From Pseudorhodobacter turbinis (GTDB lineage: Bacteria > Pseudomonadota > Alphaproteobacteria > Rhodobacterales > Rhodobacteraceae), in contig NZ_CP039964.1 of NCBI RefSeq assembly GCF_005234135.1, forward strand, positions 1,927,001 to 1,991,000: 64,000 nucleotides of DNA, read 5' to 3'. The notes under the pieces are model-generated. The model was given only the letters and a program-made list of their open reading frames with translations. It searched no databases and had not been told where the DNA came from. Position numbers and translations under genes: made by a program. Shown here in pieces: positions 25,949 to 37,850 of the stretch; the stretch's first letter is position 1, and each line of letters begins with the position of its first letter.

Positions 25949-26491
25949 TTATCCAAAGGGGTTATAGCCAAGCCAGATATGGATGGCAGCAGTGATTGAA
26001 AATACGACCACGGTCGCGATCAGCGCGGTGATCTCTTTTTTCACCGGAACGGCGTGATAGGGGGCGGGCGGGGCGACACGGTTCAGCACGATCACCTCGG
26101 CCAGCGCCCAAGCGAACAAGCCGCCGAACAGCAAGAATGAGGGCGTGTCGCCGTTGACCAAAAGGTGTGACAAGGCCCAGATCTTGACCGCCGTTAGCTG
26201 CGGATTGCGCACCCATTTGGTGATCCGGGTTTTGGCGCCCGAGGCCGCAAAGTGATAGAACGCAAACAACATCAACAGGTTGTTGATCCCCGTCAGCATC
26301 GGGCTGCGGCCCCAAAAGAAGGTGCCCTCGGCGGCGCGGTAGCCAATCGTCATCAGCACGATCGCGACCACCGAACCGATGGCCACAATCGCCTTGCCCT
26401 TATTGCCAAAGCGGGCGCGGTGATCGGGTGCGATGCGTTTCCAGAAGTGAACGCCAGACCACAACAGCAGCCCAAGAAGGATCAGAAGCAT
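25949..26491 (-). CDS. NnrU family membrane protein
   Basis: A 180-residue inner-membrane protein with about five membrane segments (LLILLGLLLWSGVHFW, AIVAIGSVVAIVLMTIGYRA, LMLFAFYHF, SFLLFGGLFAWALAEVIV, and the C-terminal one). It has NnrU-family motifs such as RNPQLTAVKIWALSHLLVNGD. NnrU was named in denitrification, but the wider family also includes isoprenoid-isomerase-like enzymes (the 15-cis-zeta-carotene isomerase relatives); here there are no nitrogen-oxide genes nearby, so the role is open. The heme-ligand-like His of SHLL is conserved. Confidence 0.88.
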   Translation of the reverse strand: MLLILLGLLLWSGVHFWKRIAPDHRARFGNKGKAIVAIGSVVAIVLMTIGYRAAEGTFFWGRSPMLTGINNLLMLFAFYHFAASGAKTRITKWVRNPQLTAVKIWALSHLLVNGDTPSFLLFGGLFAWALAEVIVLNRVAPPAPYHAVPVKKEITALIATVVVFSITAAIHIWLGYNPFG

Positions 26492-26501
26492 AAATCGCCT
26501 T

Positions 26502-27356
26502 TTAAGTTTGGCTCATGGCCTTGATGGCCGCGGCTTTGGCCAGAGTCGCCTCTGCGGTGACAATATGCAAGTTCTCAACGATTTTGCCATCGACAACGGC
26601 CACACCCTGACCGGCGGCCTTGGCGGCGTTAAAGGCATCGATCTGGCGTTGTGCAGTTTCAACCTCGGCGTCGCTAGGGGCAAAGGCTTGATTGGCAATA
26701 TCAAGCTGGGCGGGGTGGATTAGGGTTTTGCCGTCAAAGCCCATGTCGCGCCCTTGTTCACATTCAATGCGCAGCCCGTCCTCATCCTTGAAGGCGTTAT
26801 AGACGCCATCGACAATCGTCAGCCCTTGCGCCTTGGCGGCCAAAAGGCACAGGCCAAGCCCCACCTGCATCGGCAAACGGTCGGCGCGGAAACGGCTATT
26901 GAGCTCTTTGGCCAGATCATTGGTCCCCATGACCATCCCCGCCAGTCGCGGATGGGCGGCAATCTGGGCGGCGTTGAGCATACCAAGCGCGGTTTCCATC
27001 ATCGCCCAAAGTGGCACATCGGGGATAAGGGCGGCCACCGCATCCAGATCCTTGGCCGAGGACACCTTGGGGATCAGCAGCGCGTCAATCTTGGCGCCCT
27101 TAAAGGCCGCAATGTCATCCGCGCCCCATTCGGTATCCAGCCCGTTTACCCGCACGATGCGGGTGCGGTTCCCGTAATCCGCCGTGGCCAGCGTTTCGAC
27201 CAAAAGCGCGCGGGCGGCGGCTTTTTCATCGGGGGCGACGGCATCCTCCAGATCAAAGATGATCGCATCTGCGGCAAGGGTCTTGGCCTTTTCCAGCGCC
27301 CGCTCCTTTGATCCGGGGATGTAAAGTGCGGAACGATAGGGGCGTGTGGTGGTCAT
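26502..27356 (-). CDS. mcl2: HpcH/HpaI-citrate lyase family, probable (3S)-malyl-CoA thioesterase
   Basis: A 284-residue TIM-barrel CoA enzyme with RSALYIPGSKERALEKAKTL, the metal-binding DAIIFDLEDAVAPDEK, ALLIPKVSSAKDLD, and FDGKTLIHPAQLDIANQAF. The short length and start match the Rhodobacter Mcl2 type, which hydrolyses (3S)-malyl-CoA, rather than the longer Mcl1 lyase, which starts differently; this sub-assignment is from memory. It heads the unit that ends with mch, so a role in the ethylmalonyl-CoA pathway (release of malate) is expected. About 190 bases upstream are free for a promoter. Confidence 0.83.
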   Translation of the reverse strand: MTTTRPYRSALYIPGSKERALEKAKTLAADAIIFDLEDAVAPDEKAAARALLVETLATADYGNRTRIVRVNGLDTEWGADDIAAFKGAKIDALLIPKVSSAKDLDAVAALIPDVPLWAMMETALGMLNAAQIAAHPRLAGMVMGTNDLAKELNSRFRADRLPMQVGLGLCLLAAKAQGLTIVDGVYNAFKDEDGLRIECEQGRDMGFDGKTLIHPAQLDIANQAFAPSDAEVETAQRQIDAFNAAKAAGQGVAVVDGKIVENLHIVTAEATLAKAAAIKAMSQT

Positions 27357-27647
27357 GATTCTCTCCCAAGCAATAATGTTGCGTTATGGTTTCCTTTTTT
27401 GGCACATTCGGCAAGTAGATATTTGCCGCACCGCAGCAACGTCTGAACGAAGCGTTAACCTTTTATCCGCATTTGCGGTGCAGGGTTTGCCTTATGCCGC
27501 TGACCCAAGAGGCGCGGTGTGATGGATTGGAATAAAGGGGATGGTTATGAAAGATAAACTTTTTGCGCTCTCATTCGGGTTTGCCGCGCTGATCCTTTTC
27601 ACCAAGGCGCATGCGCAGCCGTTTGACACAGGTCAGCAGGCTGCCTG

Positions 27648-29505
<1,858 letters not shown>

Positions 29506-29526
29506 GGCCTGTTTTGATCGCGTTTT

Positions 29527-29557
29527 AGGGGGCGCCCTTTTGGGGCGCCCTTTTTTT
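29527..29557 (+). terminator. Rho-independent terminator after mdh
   Basis: GGGCGCCC (29530-29537), loop TTTTG, GGGCGCCC (29543-29550), then seven T. It lies about 20 bases after the mdh stop codon and separates mdh from the sucC promoter. Confidence 0.9.
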
Positions 29558-29613
29558 GTTTCGCGTCCGGTTGTGGCGCTGCGAATCACTTTGAAATCCG
29601 ACGGGCGGTGTTT

Positions 29614-29642
29614 GTGATCACACGTTTCGGGGCTGTGATCAC
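29614..29642. promoter_or_regulatory. sucC: Paired GTGATCAC operator upstream of sucC
   Basis: Two copies of GTGATCAC, at 29614-29621 and 29635-29642, each inside a longer TTTGTGATCACA or TGTGATCACAAA context, with centres 21 bp apart, exactly as upstream of sdhC. They lie about 105-135 bases before the sucC start. A common regulator of sdh and suc operons is inferred. Confidence 0.75.
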
Positions 29643-29747
29643 AAAAGTCGGTATTTCCAATCAAAAGTAGTTCTTTGAAGAAATACCTTTTGAACTGGCC
29701 TGATAATATGTCATCAAGGGGCAAATTCCTTACCGATAGGACAGCCG

Positions 29748-30941
29748 ATGAACATTCATGAATACCAAGCCAAAGCCCTGTTGCGCAGTTATGGGGCGCC
29801 TGTGTCCGATGGCCGCGCTGTTCTGAAGGCGGAAGAAGCCAAGACCGCTGCCGGCGAAATGGACGGCCCGCTTTGGGTTGTGAAAGCGCAGATCCATGCG
29901 GGCGGCCGTGGCAAAGGCCACTTCAAAGAGGCCGAAGCCGGTGAAAAAGGCGGTGTGCGTCTTGCCAAATCCGTAGAGGAAGCCGCCGAGATGGCCAAGC
30001 AGATGCTGGGTCGCACACTGGTGACGCATCAGACTGGTCCTGCTGGCAAGCAAGTGAACCGCATCTATATCGAAGACGGCTCCGACATCGCGCGCGAACT
30101 GTATCTTGCGCTGCTGGTGGACCGTCAAACCAGCCGTGTGTCTTTTGTTGCCTCCACCGAAGGCGGGATGGACATCGAAGAGGTTGCGGCCAATACGCCC
30201 GACAAGATCGTCTCTTTCTCGGTTGATCCCGCTTCGGGCATGTCCGATTTCCACGGTCGCCGCGTCGCGTTTTCGCTGGGCCTGGAAGGCGCGCAGGTCA
30301 AGCAGTGCGTGGCTTTGGTCAAGCTGCTCTATAAAGCCTTCATCGAAAAAGACATGGAGATGCTGGAAATCAACCCGTTGATCGTCACGCCCGATGGTCA
30401 GCTTAAGGTGTTGGATGCCAAAGTCTCCTTTGACGATAACGCAATGTATCGCCACGGTGATATCGCCGCCCTGCGCGACGAGACCGAAGAAGACCCCAAA
30501 GAGCTGGCAGCCTCCAAGTTCGACCTGAACTATATCGCGCTGGACGGTGAGATTGGCTGCATGGTCAACGGTGCCGGTCTTGCGATGGCAACGATGGACA
30601 TCATCAAGCTCTACGGCGCCGAGCCTGCAAACTTTCTGGACGTTGGCGGCGGTGCCACCAAAGAAAAAGTCACAGAGGCCTTCAAGATCATCACCTCCGA
30701 CCCCAATGTTAAGGGCATCTTGGTGAATATCTTTGGCGGTATCATGCGCTGCGACGTGATCGCCGAGGGCGTTGTTGCTGCGGTAAAAGAAGTCGGCTTG
30801 CAGGTGCCATTGGTGGTGCGTCTTGAAGGTACGAATGTTGAAGAAGGCAAGGCCATCATCAACAATTCCGGCCTCAACGTCATTGCTGCGGAAAACCTGA
30901 AAGAGGGCGCACAGAAAATCGTGCAGGCCGTCAAAGGCTAA
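29748..30941 (+). CDS. sucC: Succinyl-CoA synthetase (ADP-forming) beta subunit
   Basis: With SucD converts succinyl-CoA to succinate with formation of ATP/GTP. A 397-residue ATP-grasp protein: [45 protein letters not shown]-type [24 protein letters not shown] and [16 protein letters not shown] are all family signatures. It heads the sucC-lipoprotein-sucD-sucA-sucB cluster behind the paired GTGATCAC sites. Confidence 0.98.
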   Translation: MNIHEYQAKALLRSYGAPVSDGRAVLKAEEAKTAAGEMDGPLWVVKAQIHAGGRGKGHFKEAEAGEKGGVRLAKSVEEAAEMAKQMLGRTLVTHQTGPAGKQVNRIYIEDGSDIARELYLALLVDRQTSRVSFVASTEGGMDIEEVAANTPDKIVSFSVDPASGMSDFHGRRVAFSLGLEGAQVKQCVALVKLLYKAFIEKDMEMLEINPLIVTPDGQLKVLDAKVSFDDNAMYRHGDIAALRDETEEDPKELAASKFDLNYIALDGEIGCMVNGAGLAMATMDIIKLYGAEPANFLDVGGGATKEKVTEAFKIITSDPNVKGILVNIFGGIMRCDVIAEGVVAAVKEVGLQVPLVVRLEGTNVEEGKAIINNSGLNVIAAENLKEGAQKIVQAVKG

Positions 30942-31045
30942 AGCCGGAGCTGATGGAACAAGCGGGTGGGCCAAGCGGCCCCCTGCGCAACACAAGCCCC
31001 GCGACGGTGTCGTGGTCAGTAGCAATAGTGGTGAAAGGTTGTGCC

Positions 31046-31339
31046 ATGCAGAAATTTGTAATCGGATCGGCGGTATTGCTGGCGCTTTCGGCTTGTAGTG
31101 GTGGCATGATGTCCGGTGGCACTAGCAGCACTGGCAATGAGGCGCAGGTGTGTGGTGAGCAATCCGATTGGGCGCACAGCGGCAAGGTTGGCGGTGGGAA
31201 CGTAACCATCACCTGCCCCGAGGGCACCCGCCCCGCCAATGGCACCGCAGTCCCTGCACATCACAACGAATACAACCGTAACGCCGAAATCTATCGCGCC
31301 GGTTGGGATGGCTTCATGAAAGTCTACACCGCAAAATAA
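31046..31339 (+). CDS. Small lipoprotein between sucC and sucD
   Basis: A 97-residue lipoprotein: [20 protein letters not shown] with lipobox LSAC, then a Gly/Ser linker and a small domain with two cysteines ([27 protein letters not shown]) that could form a disulfide, ending [11 protein letters not shown]. The frame opens at 30953, but only from ATG 31046 does a signal peptide begin. Placed in the suc operon with about 100 bases before and 70 after it. Function unknown. Confidence 0.75.
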   Translation: MQKFVIGSAVLLALSACSGGMMSGGTSSTGNEAQVCGEQSDWAHSGKVGGGNVTITCPEGTRPANGTAVPAHHNEYNRNAEIYRAGWDGFMKVYTAK

Positions 31340-31348
31340 CGCAATCCG

Positions 31349-31366
31349 CCGGGGCTGCGGCCCCGG
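31349..31366 (+). other. Intergenic hairpin between the lipoprotein gene and sucD
   Basis: CCGGGGC (31349-31355), loop TGCG, GCCCCGG (31360-31366). No run of T follows, so it is more likely an mRNA processing or stability element than a terminator. Confidence 0.5.
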
Positions 31367-31412
31367 TATTCAGATAGCAGCGCAACGCTGCGACCCAATT
31401 AAGGAGGCCCGG

Positions 31413-32297
31413 ATGGCCGTACTCGTCAACGAAAACACCCGTGTGATCTGTCAAGGCCTGACGGGGAGCCAAGGCACGTTCCACAGTGAACAAGCAATCG
31501 CATATGGCACCAAGATGGTTGGTGGCGTAACCCCCGGCAAGGGCGGCACAACGCATCTGGACCTGCCTGTGTTCAACTCGGTGCATGAGGCCCGCGCGGT
31601 CACGCAGGCAAATGCAAGCGTGATCTATGTGCCGCCACCCTTTGCTGCCGATTCCATTCTTGAGGCGATTGACGCCGAGATGGAGCTGATCGTTTGCATC
31701 ACCGAAGGTATTCCGGTTCTGGACATGATGCGCGTGAAACGTGCGCTTGAGGGTTCGAAATCCCGTCTGATCGGGCCAAACTGCCCCGGCGTTATCACGC
31801 CTGACGCTTGCAAAATCGGCATCATGCCGGGTCATATTCACCGCCGCGGTTCGGTTGGTGTTGTCTCGCGCTCCGGCACGCTGACCTATGAGGCTGTAAA
31901 GCAGACATCCGATCTTGGTCTTGGCCAGTCTTCGGCTGTGGGCATCGGCGGCGACCCGATAAAAGGGTCCGAGCATATCGATATTCTGGAGATGTTCCTT
32001 GCCGATCCCGAAACCCAGTCGATCATCATGATCGGTGAGATCGGTGGCTCTGCCGAGGAAGAAGCTGCACAGTTCTTGGCTGATGAGCGCAAGAAAGGCC
32101 GTTGGAAACCGACAGCAGGCTTTATCGCGGGCCGCACTGCCCCTCCCGGCCGTCGTATGGGCCATGCCGGCGCGATCGTTGCCGGTGGCAAAGGCGATGC
32201 GGAAAGCAAGATCGAGGCGATGCAAGCCGCCGGTATCGTTGTGGCCGAAAGCCCTGCCCACCTTGGTGAGGCCGTTATGGCCGCGATCAAGGCATAA
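31413..32297 (+). CDS. sucD: Succinyl-CoA synthetase alpha subunit
   Basis: CoA-binding and phosphohistidine subunit. N-terminal [57 protein letters not shown] and the phosphorylated His in [17 protein letters not shown]. The 294-residue length is normal. An AAGGAGG ribosome site lies just upstream. Followed after about 95 bases by sucA. Confidence 0.98.
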   Translation: MAVLVNENTRVICQGLTGSQGTFHSEQAIAYGTKMVGGVTPGKGGTTHLDLPVFNSVHEARAVTQANASVIYVPPPFAADSILEAIDAEMELIVCITEGIPVLDMMRVKRALEGSKSRLIGPNCPGVITPDACKIGIMPGHIHRRGSVGVVSRSGTLTYEAVKQTSDLGLGQSSAVGIGGDPIKGSEHIDILEMFLADPETQSIIMIGEIGGSAEEEAAQFLADERKKGRWKPTAGFIAGRTAPPGRRMGHAGAIVAGGKGDAESKIEAMQAAGIVVAESPAHLGEAVMAAIKA

Positions 32298-32304
32298 ACT
32301 TTTG

Positions 32305-32322
32305 GGCGGGGGAAACCCCGCC
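32305..32322 (+). other. Intergenic hairpin between sucD and sucA
   Basis: GGCGGGG (32305-32311), loop GAAA, CCCCGCC (32316-32322), a GNRA tetraloop stem 8 bases after the sucD stop. There is no T tract, so it probably marks mRNA processing or partial attenuation between sucCD and sucAB. Confidence 0.5.
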
Positions 32323-32392
32323 TTCATACTTTTCAGACAATGGTGGGTTTTCTCCGCCATCCACCCGGCCGAAACCCTAGTGAGGTCCAGCA

Positions 32393-35353
32393 ATGACTGA
32401 ACAATCCCCGAACGCCCAATTCCGTGCCCAAGATTTCCTTGATGGGGCGAATGCCGAATATATCGATCAAATGGCGGCAAAGCACGCGGTGGACCCGACG
32501 TCGGTCGATGCAAGCTGGGCTGCATTTTTCGCGGAGATCGCGGAATCAGATAACGTTGCCGAGGCCGCTGCTGCCGGTCCGTCATGGGCCCGCAACGATT
32601 GGCCTCCTGTGCCGTCGGATGATCTGACTGGCGCGCTGACGGGCGAATGGCCGGTGATGCCCTCCAAGGAAGGCAAGGCCGCAGGGCAAAAGATCGTCGC
32701 CAAAGCCGCCGAGGCTGGTGTTTCCTTGTCGGATGCACAGGTTCAGCGCGCCGTTTTGGACAGCATCCGCGCGTTGATGATCATCCGCGCGTACCGTATC
32801 CGTGGCCATCTGGCCGCCGATCTTGACCCGCTGAACATCCGCGATGAGGCCAACCACCCGGAACTGGACCCGGCCTCTTACGGGTTCACTGATACCGATA
32901 TGGACCGCCCTATCTTCATCGACAACGTCTTGGGGCTGCAAGTGGCCAGCATGCGTCAGATCGTCGAGATCGTGAAGCGGACCTATTGCGGTACATTTGC
33001 GCTGCAATACATGCACATCTCGGACGCCGAGCAAGCCGCTTGGTTGAAAGAGCGGATTGAGGGCTACGGCAAGGAAATCGCGTTTACCCGTGAAGGGCGC
33101 AAGGCGATCCTGAACAAGCTGGTCGAGGCCGAGGGCTTTGAGAAATTCCTGCATGTGAAATACATGGGGACCAAACGGTTTGGTCTTGATGGCGGCGAAA
33201 GCCTGATCCCCGCGATGGAGCAGATCATCAAACGCGGTGGGGCGTTGGGCGTGCAGGATGTCGTGATCGGCATGCCGCACCGGGGCCGTTTGTCGGTTCT
33301 GGCGAATGTGATGCAAAAGCCTTACCGCGCTATTTTCAACGAGTTTCAGGGCGGTAGCTCCAAGCCCGAAGATGTTGGCGGTTCCGGCGATGTGAAATAC
33401 CACCTCGGCGCGTCAAGCGATCGGGAATTTGATGGCAATACGGTTCACCTGTCGCTGACCGCAAACCCGAGCCACCTTGAGGCGGTAAACCCCGTCGTTC
33501 TGGGCAAGGTCCGCGCCAAGCAAGACCAGTTGAACGACCCCGATCGCGAAAAAGTGCTGCCAATTTTGCTGCACGGCGATGCCGCCTTTGCGGGCCAAGG
33601 TGTTGTTGCGGAATGTTTCGGTCTTTCGGGCCTGCGTGGGCACCGGACGGGCGGCACCATCCATGTGGTGGTGAACAACCAGATCGGCTTTACCACCGCG
33701 CCGCATTTCAGCCGCTCTTCGCCTTATCCGACGGATATTGCGATGATGGTGGAAGCACCGATTTTCCACGTCAACGGCGATGATCCGGAGGCGGTGGTCC
33801 ATGCTGCGAAAGTGGCGACCGAATTCCGGCAGAAGTTCCACAAGGACGTGGTTCTGGATATCTTCTGCTATCGCCGCTTTGGTCATAACGAAGGCGATGA
33901 GCCGATGTTCACCAACCCGGCGATGTACACGCAGATCAAAAAGCACAAGACGACCTTGTCGCTTTACACCGAGCGGTTGGTCAAAGATGGCCTGATCCCC
34001 GAAGGTGAGATCGAGGATATGAAGGCCGCATTCCAAGCGCATATGAACGCGGAATTCGATGCGGGCAAAGACTATAAGCCGAACAAGGCCGACTGGTTGG
34101 ACGGTCGCTGGAAAAACATGACCCATAAGGGGGATGATTACCAATCCGGCCAAACCGCGATCAGCAAAGAGACGATGGCAGAGGTCGGCGCTGCCCTGAC
34201 CGCCGTGCCTGACGGATTCAATTTGCATCGGACTGTTGGCCGCCAATTGGCAGCAAAGGCCAAGATGTTCGAGGATGGCGTCGGCTTTGATTGGGCCACG
34301 GCCGAGGCACTGGCCTTTGGCAGCCTTGTCTCCGAAGGATATCCCGTGCGCCTTTCCGGGCAGGATTGTACCCGTGGGACATTCAGCCAACGCCACTCCG
34401 CCTTTGTGGATCAGGTGACCGAAGACCGTCATTATCCGGTGAACCACATCAAGCCGGGTCAGGCGCGGTATGAGGTGATCGATTCCATGCTGTCGGAATA
34501 TGCGGTGCTGGGCTTTGAGTATGGCTACTCTTTGTCCGAGCCGAATGCCCTGACGATTTGGGAAGCGCAGTTTGGCGATTTTGCCAATGGCGCGCAGATC
34601 ATGTTTGACCAGTTCATCAACTCGGGTGAAAGCAAATGGTTGCGGATGTCGGGCCTCGTTTGCCTGCTGCCGCATGGCTATGAGGGGCAGGGGCCGGAAC
34701 ACTCCTCCGCCCGTCCAGAGCGTTTCTTGCAGATGTCGGCGAATGACAACTGGATCGTGGCGAACTGTTCAACCCCGGCCAACTACTTCCACATTCTGCG
34801 CCGCCAAATGCACCGCGATTTCCGCAAACCGTTGATCTTGATGACGCCGAAATCCTTGCTGCGCCATCCGATGTGCGTCTCAACTGCCGCCGAATTCACT
34901 ACGGGGTCCAGCTTCCACCGCGTGTTGTGGGATGATGCACAACAGGGCCATTCGGACCTGACGTTGAAGGCAGATGACAAAATAAAACGTGTCGTCATCT
35001 GCTCTGGCAAGGTTTATTTTGATCTGTTGGCCGCGCGTGACGCGCAAGATTTGGACGATGTCTACCTGCTGCGTTTGGAACAGTTCTATCCGTTCCCCGC
35101 AATGTCGATGGTTAAAGAGCTGGAGCGTTTCAAGAACGCCGAGGTGATCTGGTGTCAGGAAGAGCCGAAAAACCAAGGCTATTGGACCTTTGTGGAGCCT
35201 AACCTTGAATGGGCTTTGGGCAAGGTGAATGCGAAAAGCAGCCGCGCGCGCTATGCCGGTCGTGCGGCCTCGGCCTCGCCCGCTACGGGGCTGGCCAGTC
35301 GCCATAAAACGGAACAAGAGGCGCTGATTGCTGATGCGCTGACGGGGGAATAG
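32393..35353 (+). CDS. sucA: 2-oxoglutarate dehydrogenase E1 component
   Basis: Thiamine-diphosphate enzyme that decarboxylates 2-oxoglutarate and hands the succinyl group to SucB. A 986-residue protein with the N-terminal [17 protein letters not shown] assembly segment, [17 protein letters not shown], the ThDP site [20 protein letters not shown] and [11 protein letters not shown], and the C-terminal [20 protein letters not shown] and [16 protein letters not shown]. It lies five bases before sucB. Confidence 0.98.
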   Translation: MTEQSPNAQFRAQDFLDGANAEYIDQMAAKHAVDPTSVDASWAAFFAEIAESDNVAEAAAAGPSWARNDWPPVPSDDLTGALTGEWPVMPSKEGKAAGQKIVAKAAEAGVSLSDAQVQRAVLDSIRALMIIRAYRIRGHLAADLDPLNIRDEANHPELDPASYGFTDTDMDRPIFIDNVLGLQVASMRQIVEIVKRTYCGTFALQYMHISDAEQAAWLKERIEGYGKEIAFTREGRKAILNKLVEAEGFEKFLHVKYMGTKRFGLDGGESLIPAMEQIIKRGGALGVQDVVIGMPHRGRLSVLANVMQKPYRAIFNEFQGGSSKPEDVGGSGDVKYHLGASSDREFDGNTVHLSLTANPSHLEAVNPVVLGKVRAKQDQLNDPDREKVLPILLHGDAAFAGQGVVAECFGLSGLRGHRTGGTIHVVVNNQIGFTTAPHFSRSSPYPTDIAMMVEAPIFHVNGDDPEAVVHAAKVATEFRQKFHKDVVLDIFCYRRFGHNEGDEPMFTNPAMYTQIKKHKTTLSLYTERLVKDGLIPEGEIEDMKAAFQAHMNAEFDAGKDYKPNKADWLDGRWKNMTHKGDDYQSGQTAISKETMAEVGAALTAVPDGFNLHRTVGRQLAAKAKMFEDGVGFDWATAEALAFGSLVSEGYPVRLSGQDCTRGTFSQRHSAFVDQVTEDRHYPVNHIKPGQARYEVIDSMLSEYAVLGFEYGYSLSEPNALTIWEAQFGDFANGAQIMFDQFINSGESKWLRMSGLVCLLPHGYEGQGPEHSSARPERFLQMSANDNWIVANCSTPANYFHILRRQMHRDFRKPLILMTPKSLLRHPMCVSTAAEFTTGSSFHRVLWDDAQQGHSDLTLKADDKIKRVVICSGKVYFDLLAARDAQDLDDVYLLRLEQFYPFPAMSMVKELERFKNAEVIWCQEEPKNQGYWTFVEPNLEWALGKVNAKSSRARYAGRAASASPATGLASRHKTEQEALIADALTGE

Positions 35354-35358
35354 GGCGC

Positions 35359-36861
35359 ATGGCTACCGAAGTACGGGTTCCAACTCTGGGTGAAAGCGTG
35401 TCGGAGGCGACGGTCGCCACTTGGTATAAAAAGCTGGGTGACACGGTCGCAGTCGATGAAATGCTGTGTGAGCTGGAAACCGATAAAGTCACCGTTGAGG
35501 TGCCGAGCCCCGTTGCCGGCACCCTGACAGAGATTGTCGCCGCTGTTGGAGAGACCGTGGGCGTTGCGGCCCTTCTGGCCCAAATCGGCGCGCAATCCGC
35601 AGATACCGGGGCCAGCGCCCCGACAACCAATGACAAAGGCGCAAAGGCCGAGGCCAGCGTGAAAGAGGGTAAAATGACCGATGTAAATGTACCGACCCTT
35701 GGCGAATCCGTTTCCGAGGCTACCGTTTCCACTTGGTTTAAAAAGGTGGGCGACGCGGTTGCCCAAGACGAGATGCTGTGTGAGCTGGAAACCGACAAGG
35801 TCTCGGTTGAGGTTCCAAGCCCCGTCGCAGGCGTGCTGAAAGAGATCGTCGCCGCCGAGGGCGAAACTGTTTCCGCCAATGCGAAACTGGCCATTATCGC
35901 CGAAGGCGAAGCGGGCACCGTCGCGATTGACGCAGGCCCGGAAGAGACGAAACCACGCAAGGCTGAGGACACCGTCAAAACCAAGGATGTCGAGGATGCA
36001 CCCTCGGCCAAAAAAGCGATGGCAGAGGCCGGTTTGAACCGCGATCAGGTTCAGGGTTCTGGCCGTGATGGTCGTGTGATGAAGGAAGACGTGGCCAAAG
36101 CTGCGGCTGCCCCGGCCCCTGTCGCGGCCGCCCCGCGTGCGCCTGTTGCGGCAGATGATGCTAGCCGCGAAGAGCGTGTCAAGATGACCAAGCTGCGCCA
36201 AACCATCGCGCGCCGCCTGAAAGAAAGCCAGAACACCGCCGCCATGCTGACCACCTATAATGAGGTGGATATGTCCGAGGTGATGTCGCTGCGCAACCAG
36301 TACAAAGACCAGTTCGAAAAGAAGCACAAAGTTCGTTTGGGCTTTATGTCCTTCTTTACCAAGGCTTGCTGCCACGCGCTGAAAGAAGTGCCTGAGGTAA
36401 ACGCCGAGATTGATGGCACCGATGTTGTCTATAAAAACTACGTCCATATGGGCGTGGCGGCCGGTACACCTTCGGGGCTCGTCGTGCCGGTGATCCGCGA
36501 CGCCGACAGCATGTCCTTTGCCGAGATTGAAAAAGCGATCTCCGAAAAGGGTCTGCGCGCCCGTGATGGCAAGCTGACCATGGCAGAGATGCAGGGCGGC
36601 ACGTTCACCATTTCCAACGGTGGTGTATATGGCTCGCTGATGTCCTCGCCCATCCTGAACCCGCCGCAGTCGGGTATCTTGGGGATGCACAAGATCCAGG
36701 ACCGCCCTGTTGTGGTGAATGGTGAAATCGTTATCCGTCCGATGATGTATCTGGCGCTTTCTTATGACCACCGGATCGTCGACGGCAAAGGCGCCGTTAC
36801 CTTCCTCGTGCGTGTTAAAGAAGCACTGGAAGATCCACGCCGGTTGTTGATGGATCTGTGA
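35359..36861 (+). CDS. sucB: 2-oxoglutarate dehydrogenase E2 component with two lipoyl domains
   Basis: Dihydrolipoyl succinyltransferase core of the complex. Domains in order: lipoyl domain 1 (1-78, lipoylated Lys43 in [11 protein letters not shown]), linker, lipoyl domain 2 (106-182, Lys147 in [11 protein letters not shown]), a peripheral-subunit-binding domain (about 214-247, [19 protein letters not shown]) and the catalytic domain from about 265 with the active His in [12 protein letters not shown]. The usual OGDH E2 has one lipoyl domain; two, and 500 residues, occur in rhodobacters. The two lipoyl domains are nearly identical, suggesting recent or conversion-maintained duplication. A GGGGCGG/CCGCCCC hairpin (36865-36883) follows the stop. 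Confidence 0.97.
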   Translation: MATEVRVPTLGESVSEATVATWYKKLGDTVAVDEMLCELETDKVTVEVPSPVAGTLTEIVAAVGETVGVAALLAQIGAQSADTGASAPTTNDKGAKAEASVKEGKMTDVNVPTLGESVSEATVSTWFKKVGDAVAQDEMLCELETDKVSVEVPSPVAGVLKEIVAAEGETVSANAKLAIIAEGEAGTVAIDAGPEETKPRKAEDTVKTKDVEDAPSAKKAMAEAGLNRDQVQGSGRDGRVMKEDVAKAAAAPAPVAAAPRAPVAADDASREERVKMTKLRQTIARRLKESQNTAAMLTTYNEVDMSEVMSLRNQYKDQFEKKHKVRLGFMSFFTKACCHALKEVPEVNAEIDGTDVVYKNYVHMGVAAGTPSGLVVPVIRDADSMSFAEIEKAISEKGLRARDGKLTMAEMQGGTFTISNGGVYGSLMSSPILNPPQSGILGMHKIQDRPVVVNGEIVIRPMMYLALSYDHRIVDGKGAVTFLVRVKEALEDPRRLLMDL

Positions 36862-36955
36862 ACGGGGGCGGTTTTCCCGCCCCTCGCTTTCCGCTTGCCT
36901 AAGGAATGTGCGAAGGGCGGGGTTTTACCCTGCTTTTTTTGCCGAGAAGGATTTG

Positions 36956-37384
36956 ATGATGTGGCCATTCACAACGAAAAAAACTTCCTTTGCAGGCAGC
37001 GCTATTTTACCGTTTAAAAGCGGAAAAGCATTCTTTGAATATCAGTGTGAGGTTGGGATTGTAGATCTAAAGCCGAAGCAAGGTATTGTTGGCCTTGTAA
37101 AAAAGGTTTCACTGGAGCCCGAAACTAATATTCAGAATGCAACTCTCCAAATAGCTTCGCGCGATGGTGGTTTTGAAACTTTTAGTCAAACAGCGAATGG
37201 CAAAGGGGACAGATTAGTGGATGGTGATATCGTAATATGGGTGCCATTGCATCCCGATCCTATACTAGCTTCCGTATACAAAAACGATAAGAGATCACAA
37301 TGGATGGGCTTAATCGTTGCGCGGGTCGCCCCAGAAATCGACACTCAACGCTCTCAGTTTAGGTTTTATTGTAAATACACATGA
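36956..37384 (+). CDS. Hypothetical protein, AT-rich, between sucB and lpd
   Basis: About 142 residues (starting MMWPFTTKKTSFAGSAIL). It has no signal peptide or membrane segment and is mostly beta-like (FEYQCEVGIVDLKPKQGIVG, RLVDGDIVIWVPLHPDPIL). GAAGGA lies just before tandem ATG codons at 36956 and 36959; the second has the better spacing. The stop overlaps the ATG of the next gene (ATGA). Base and codon use are clearly more AT-rich than the flanking suc and lpd genes, a sign of acquisition. No family recognised. Confidence 0.65.
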   Translation: MMWPFTTKKTSFAGSAILPFKSGKAFFEYQCEVGIVDLKPKQGIVGLVKKVSLEPETNIQNATLQIASRDGGFETFSQTANGKGDRLVDGDIVIWVPLHPDPILASVYKNDKRSQWMGLIVARVAPEIDTQRSQFRFYCKYT

Positions 37385-37776
37385 CCCCTGAACTCACCAC
37401 CCTCGCCCTAGCGGCCCTGCTCCAAGCCGTCCAATTCATCCTGTTCGCCATCCCCGCGAACAGGGAGCTTGGCACCGGCTACACCTCCTCCTCTCGTGAC
37501 CGCCCACCTACCCGCGAGCTTTCGGCCCGCACCGGACGGCTGCAGCGCGCCTTGAATAACCACTTTGAGGGGTTGATCTTGTTCACCATCGCCGTGGTCG
37601 TGGTCACGTTGGGTGATAAGTCGACCGGCTTCACCGCCGCCTGCGCGTGGGTTTACCTAGCGGCACGGGTGTTGTTCATTCCCGCCTATGCCTTTGCGTG
37701 GCGCCCTTGGCGTTCTGCGATTTGGGGCGTAGGCTTCTTTGCGACTGTGGCCATGATCGTGGCCGCGCTCTTGTAA
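37381..37776 (+). CDS. MAPEG family membrane protein
   Basis: A 131-residue inner-membrane protein with four hydrophobic segments and the MAPEG-type pattern: LAALLQAVQFILFAIPANRE at the start, then RLQRALNNHFEGLILFTIAVV (the family's conserved RxxRAxxNHxE stretch) and YLAARVLFIPAYAFAWRPWR. MAPEG proteins include glutathione-dependent enzymes; bacterial members of this kind are uncharacterised. Its ATG overlaps the stop of the AT-rich gene. Confidence 0.88.
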   Translation: MTPELTTLALAALLQAVQFILFAIPANRELGTGYTSSSRDRPPTRELSARTGRLQRALNNHFEGLILFTIAVVVVTLGDKSTGFTAACAWVYLAARVLFIPAYAFAWRPWRSAIWGVGFFATVAMIVAALL

Positions 37777-37850
37777 TTTATCCGCCCGAAAACTCCTCGG
37801 GGTTCGGGGGCAAACAGCCCTCGACGAAACAACAATAAGGAACCCTATCC

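Noticed and set aside
29730-31025. 431-codon minus-strand frame over sucC
   Set aside because: Antisense mirror of the well-conserved sucC gene.
32582-34702. Long minus-strand frames over sucA
   Set aside because: Antisense mirrors of sucA without start context or family signal.
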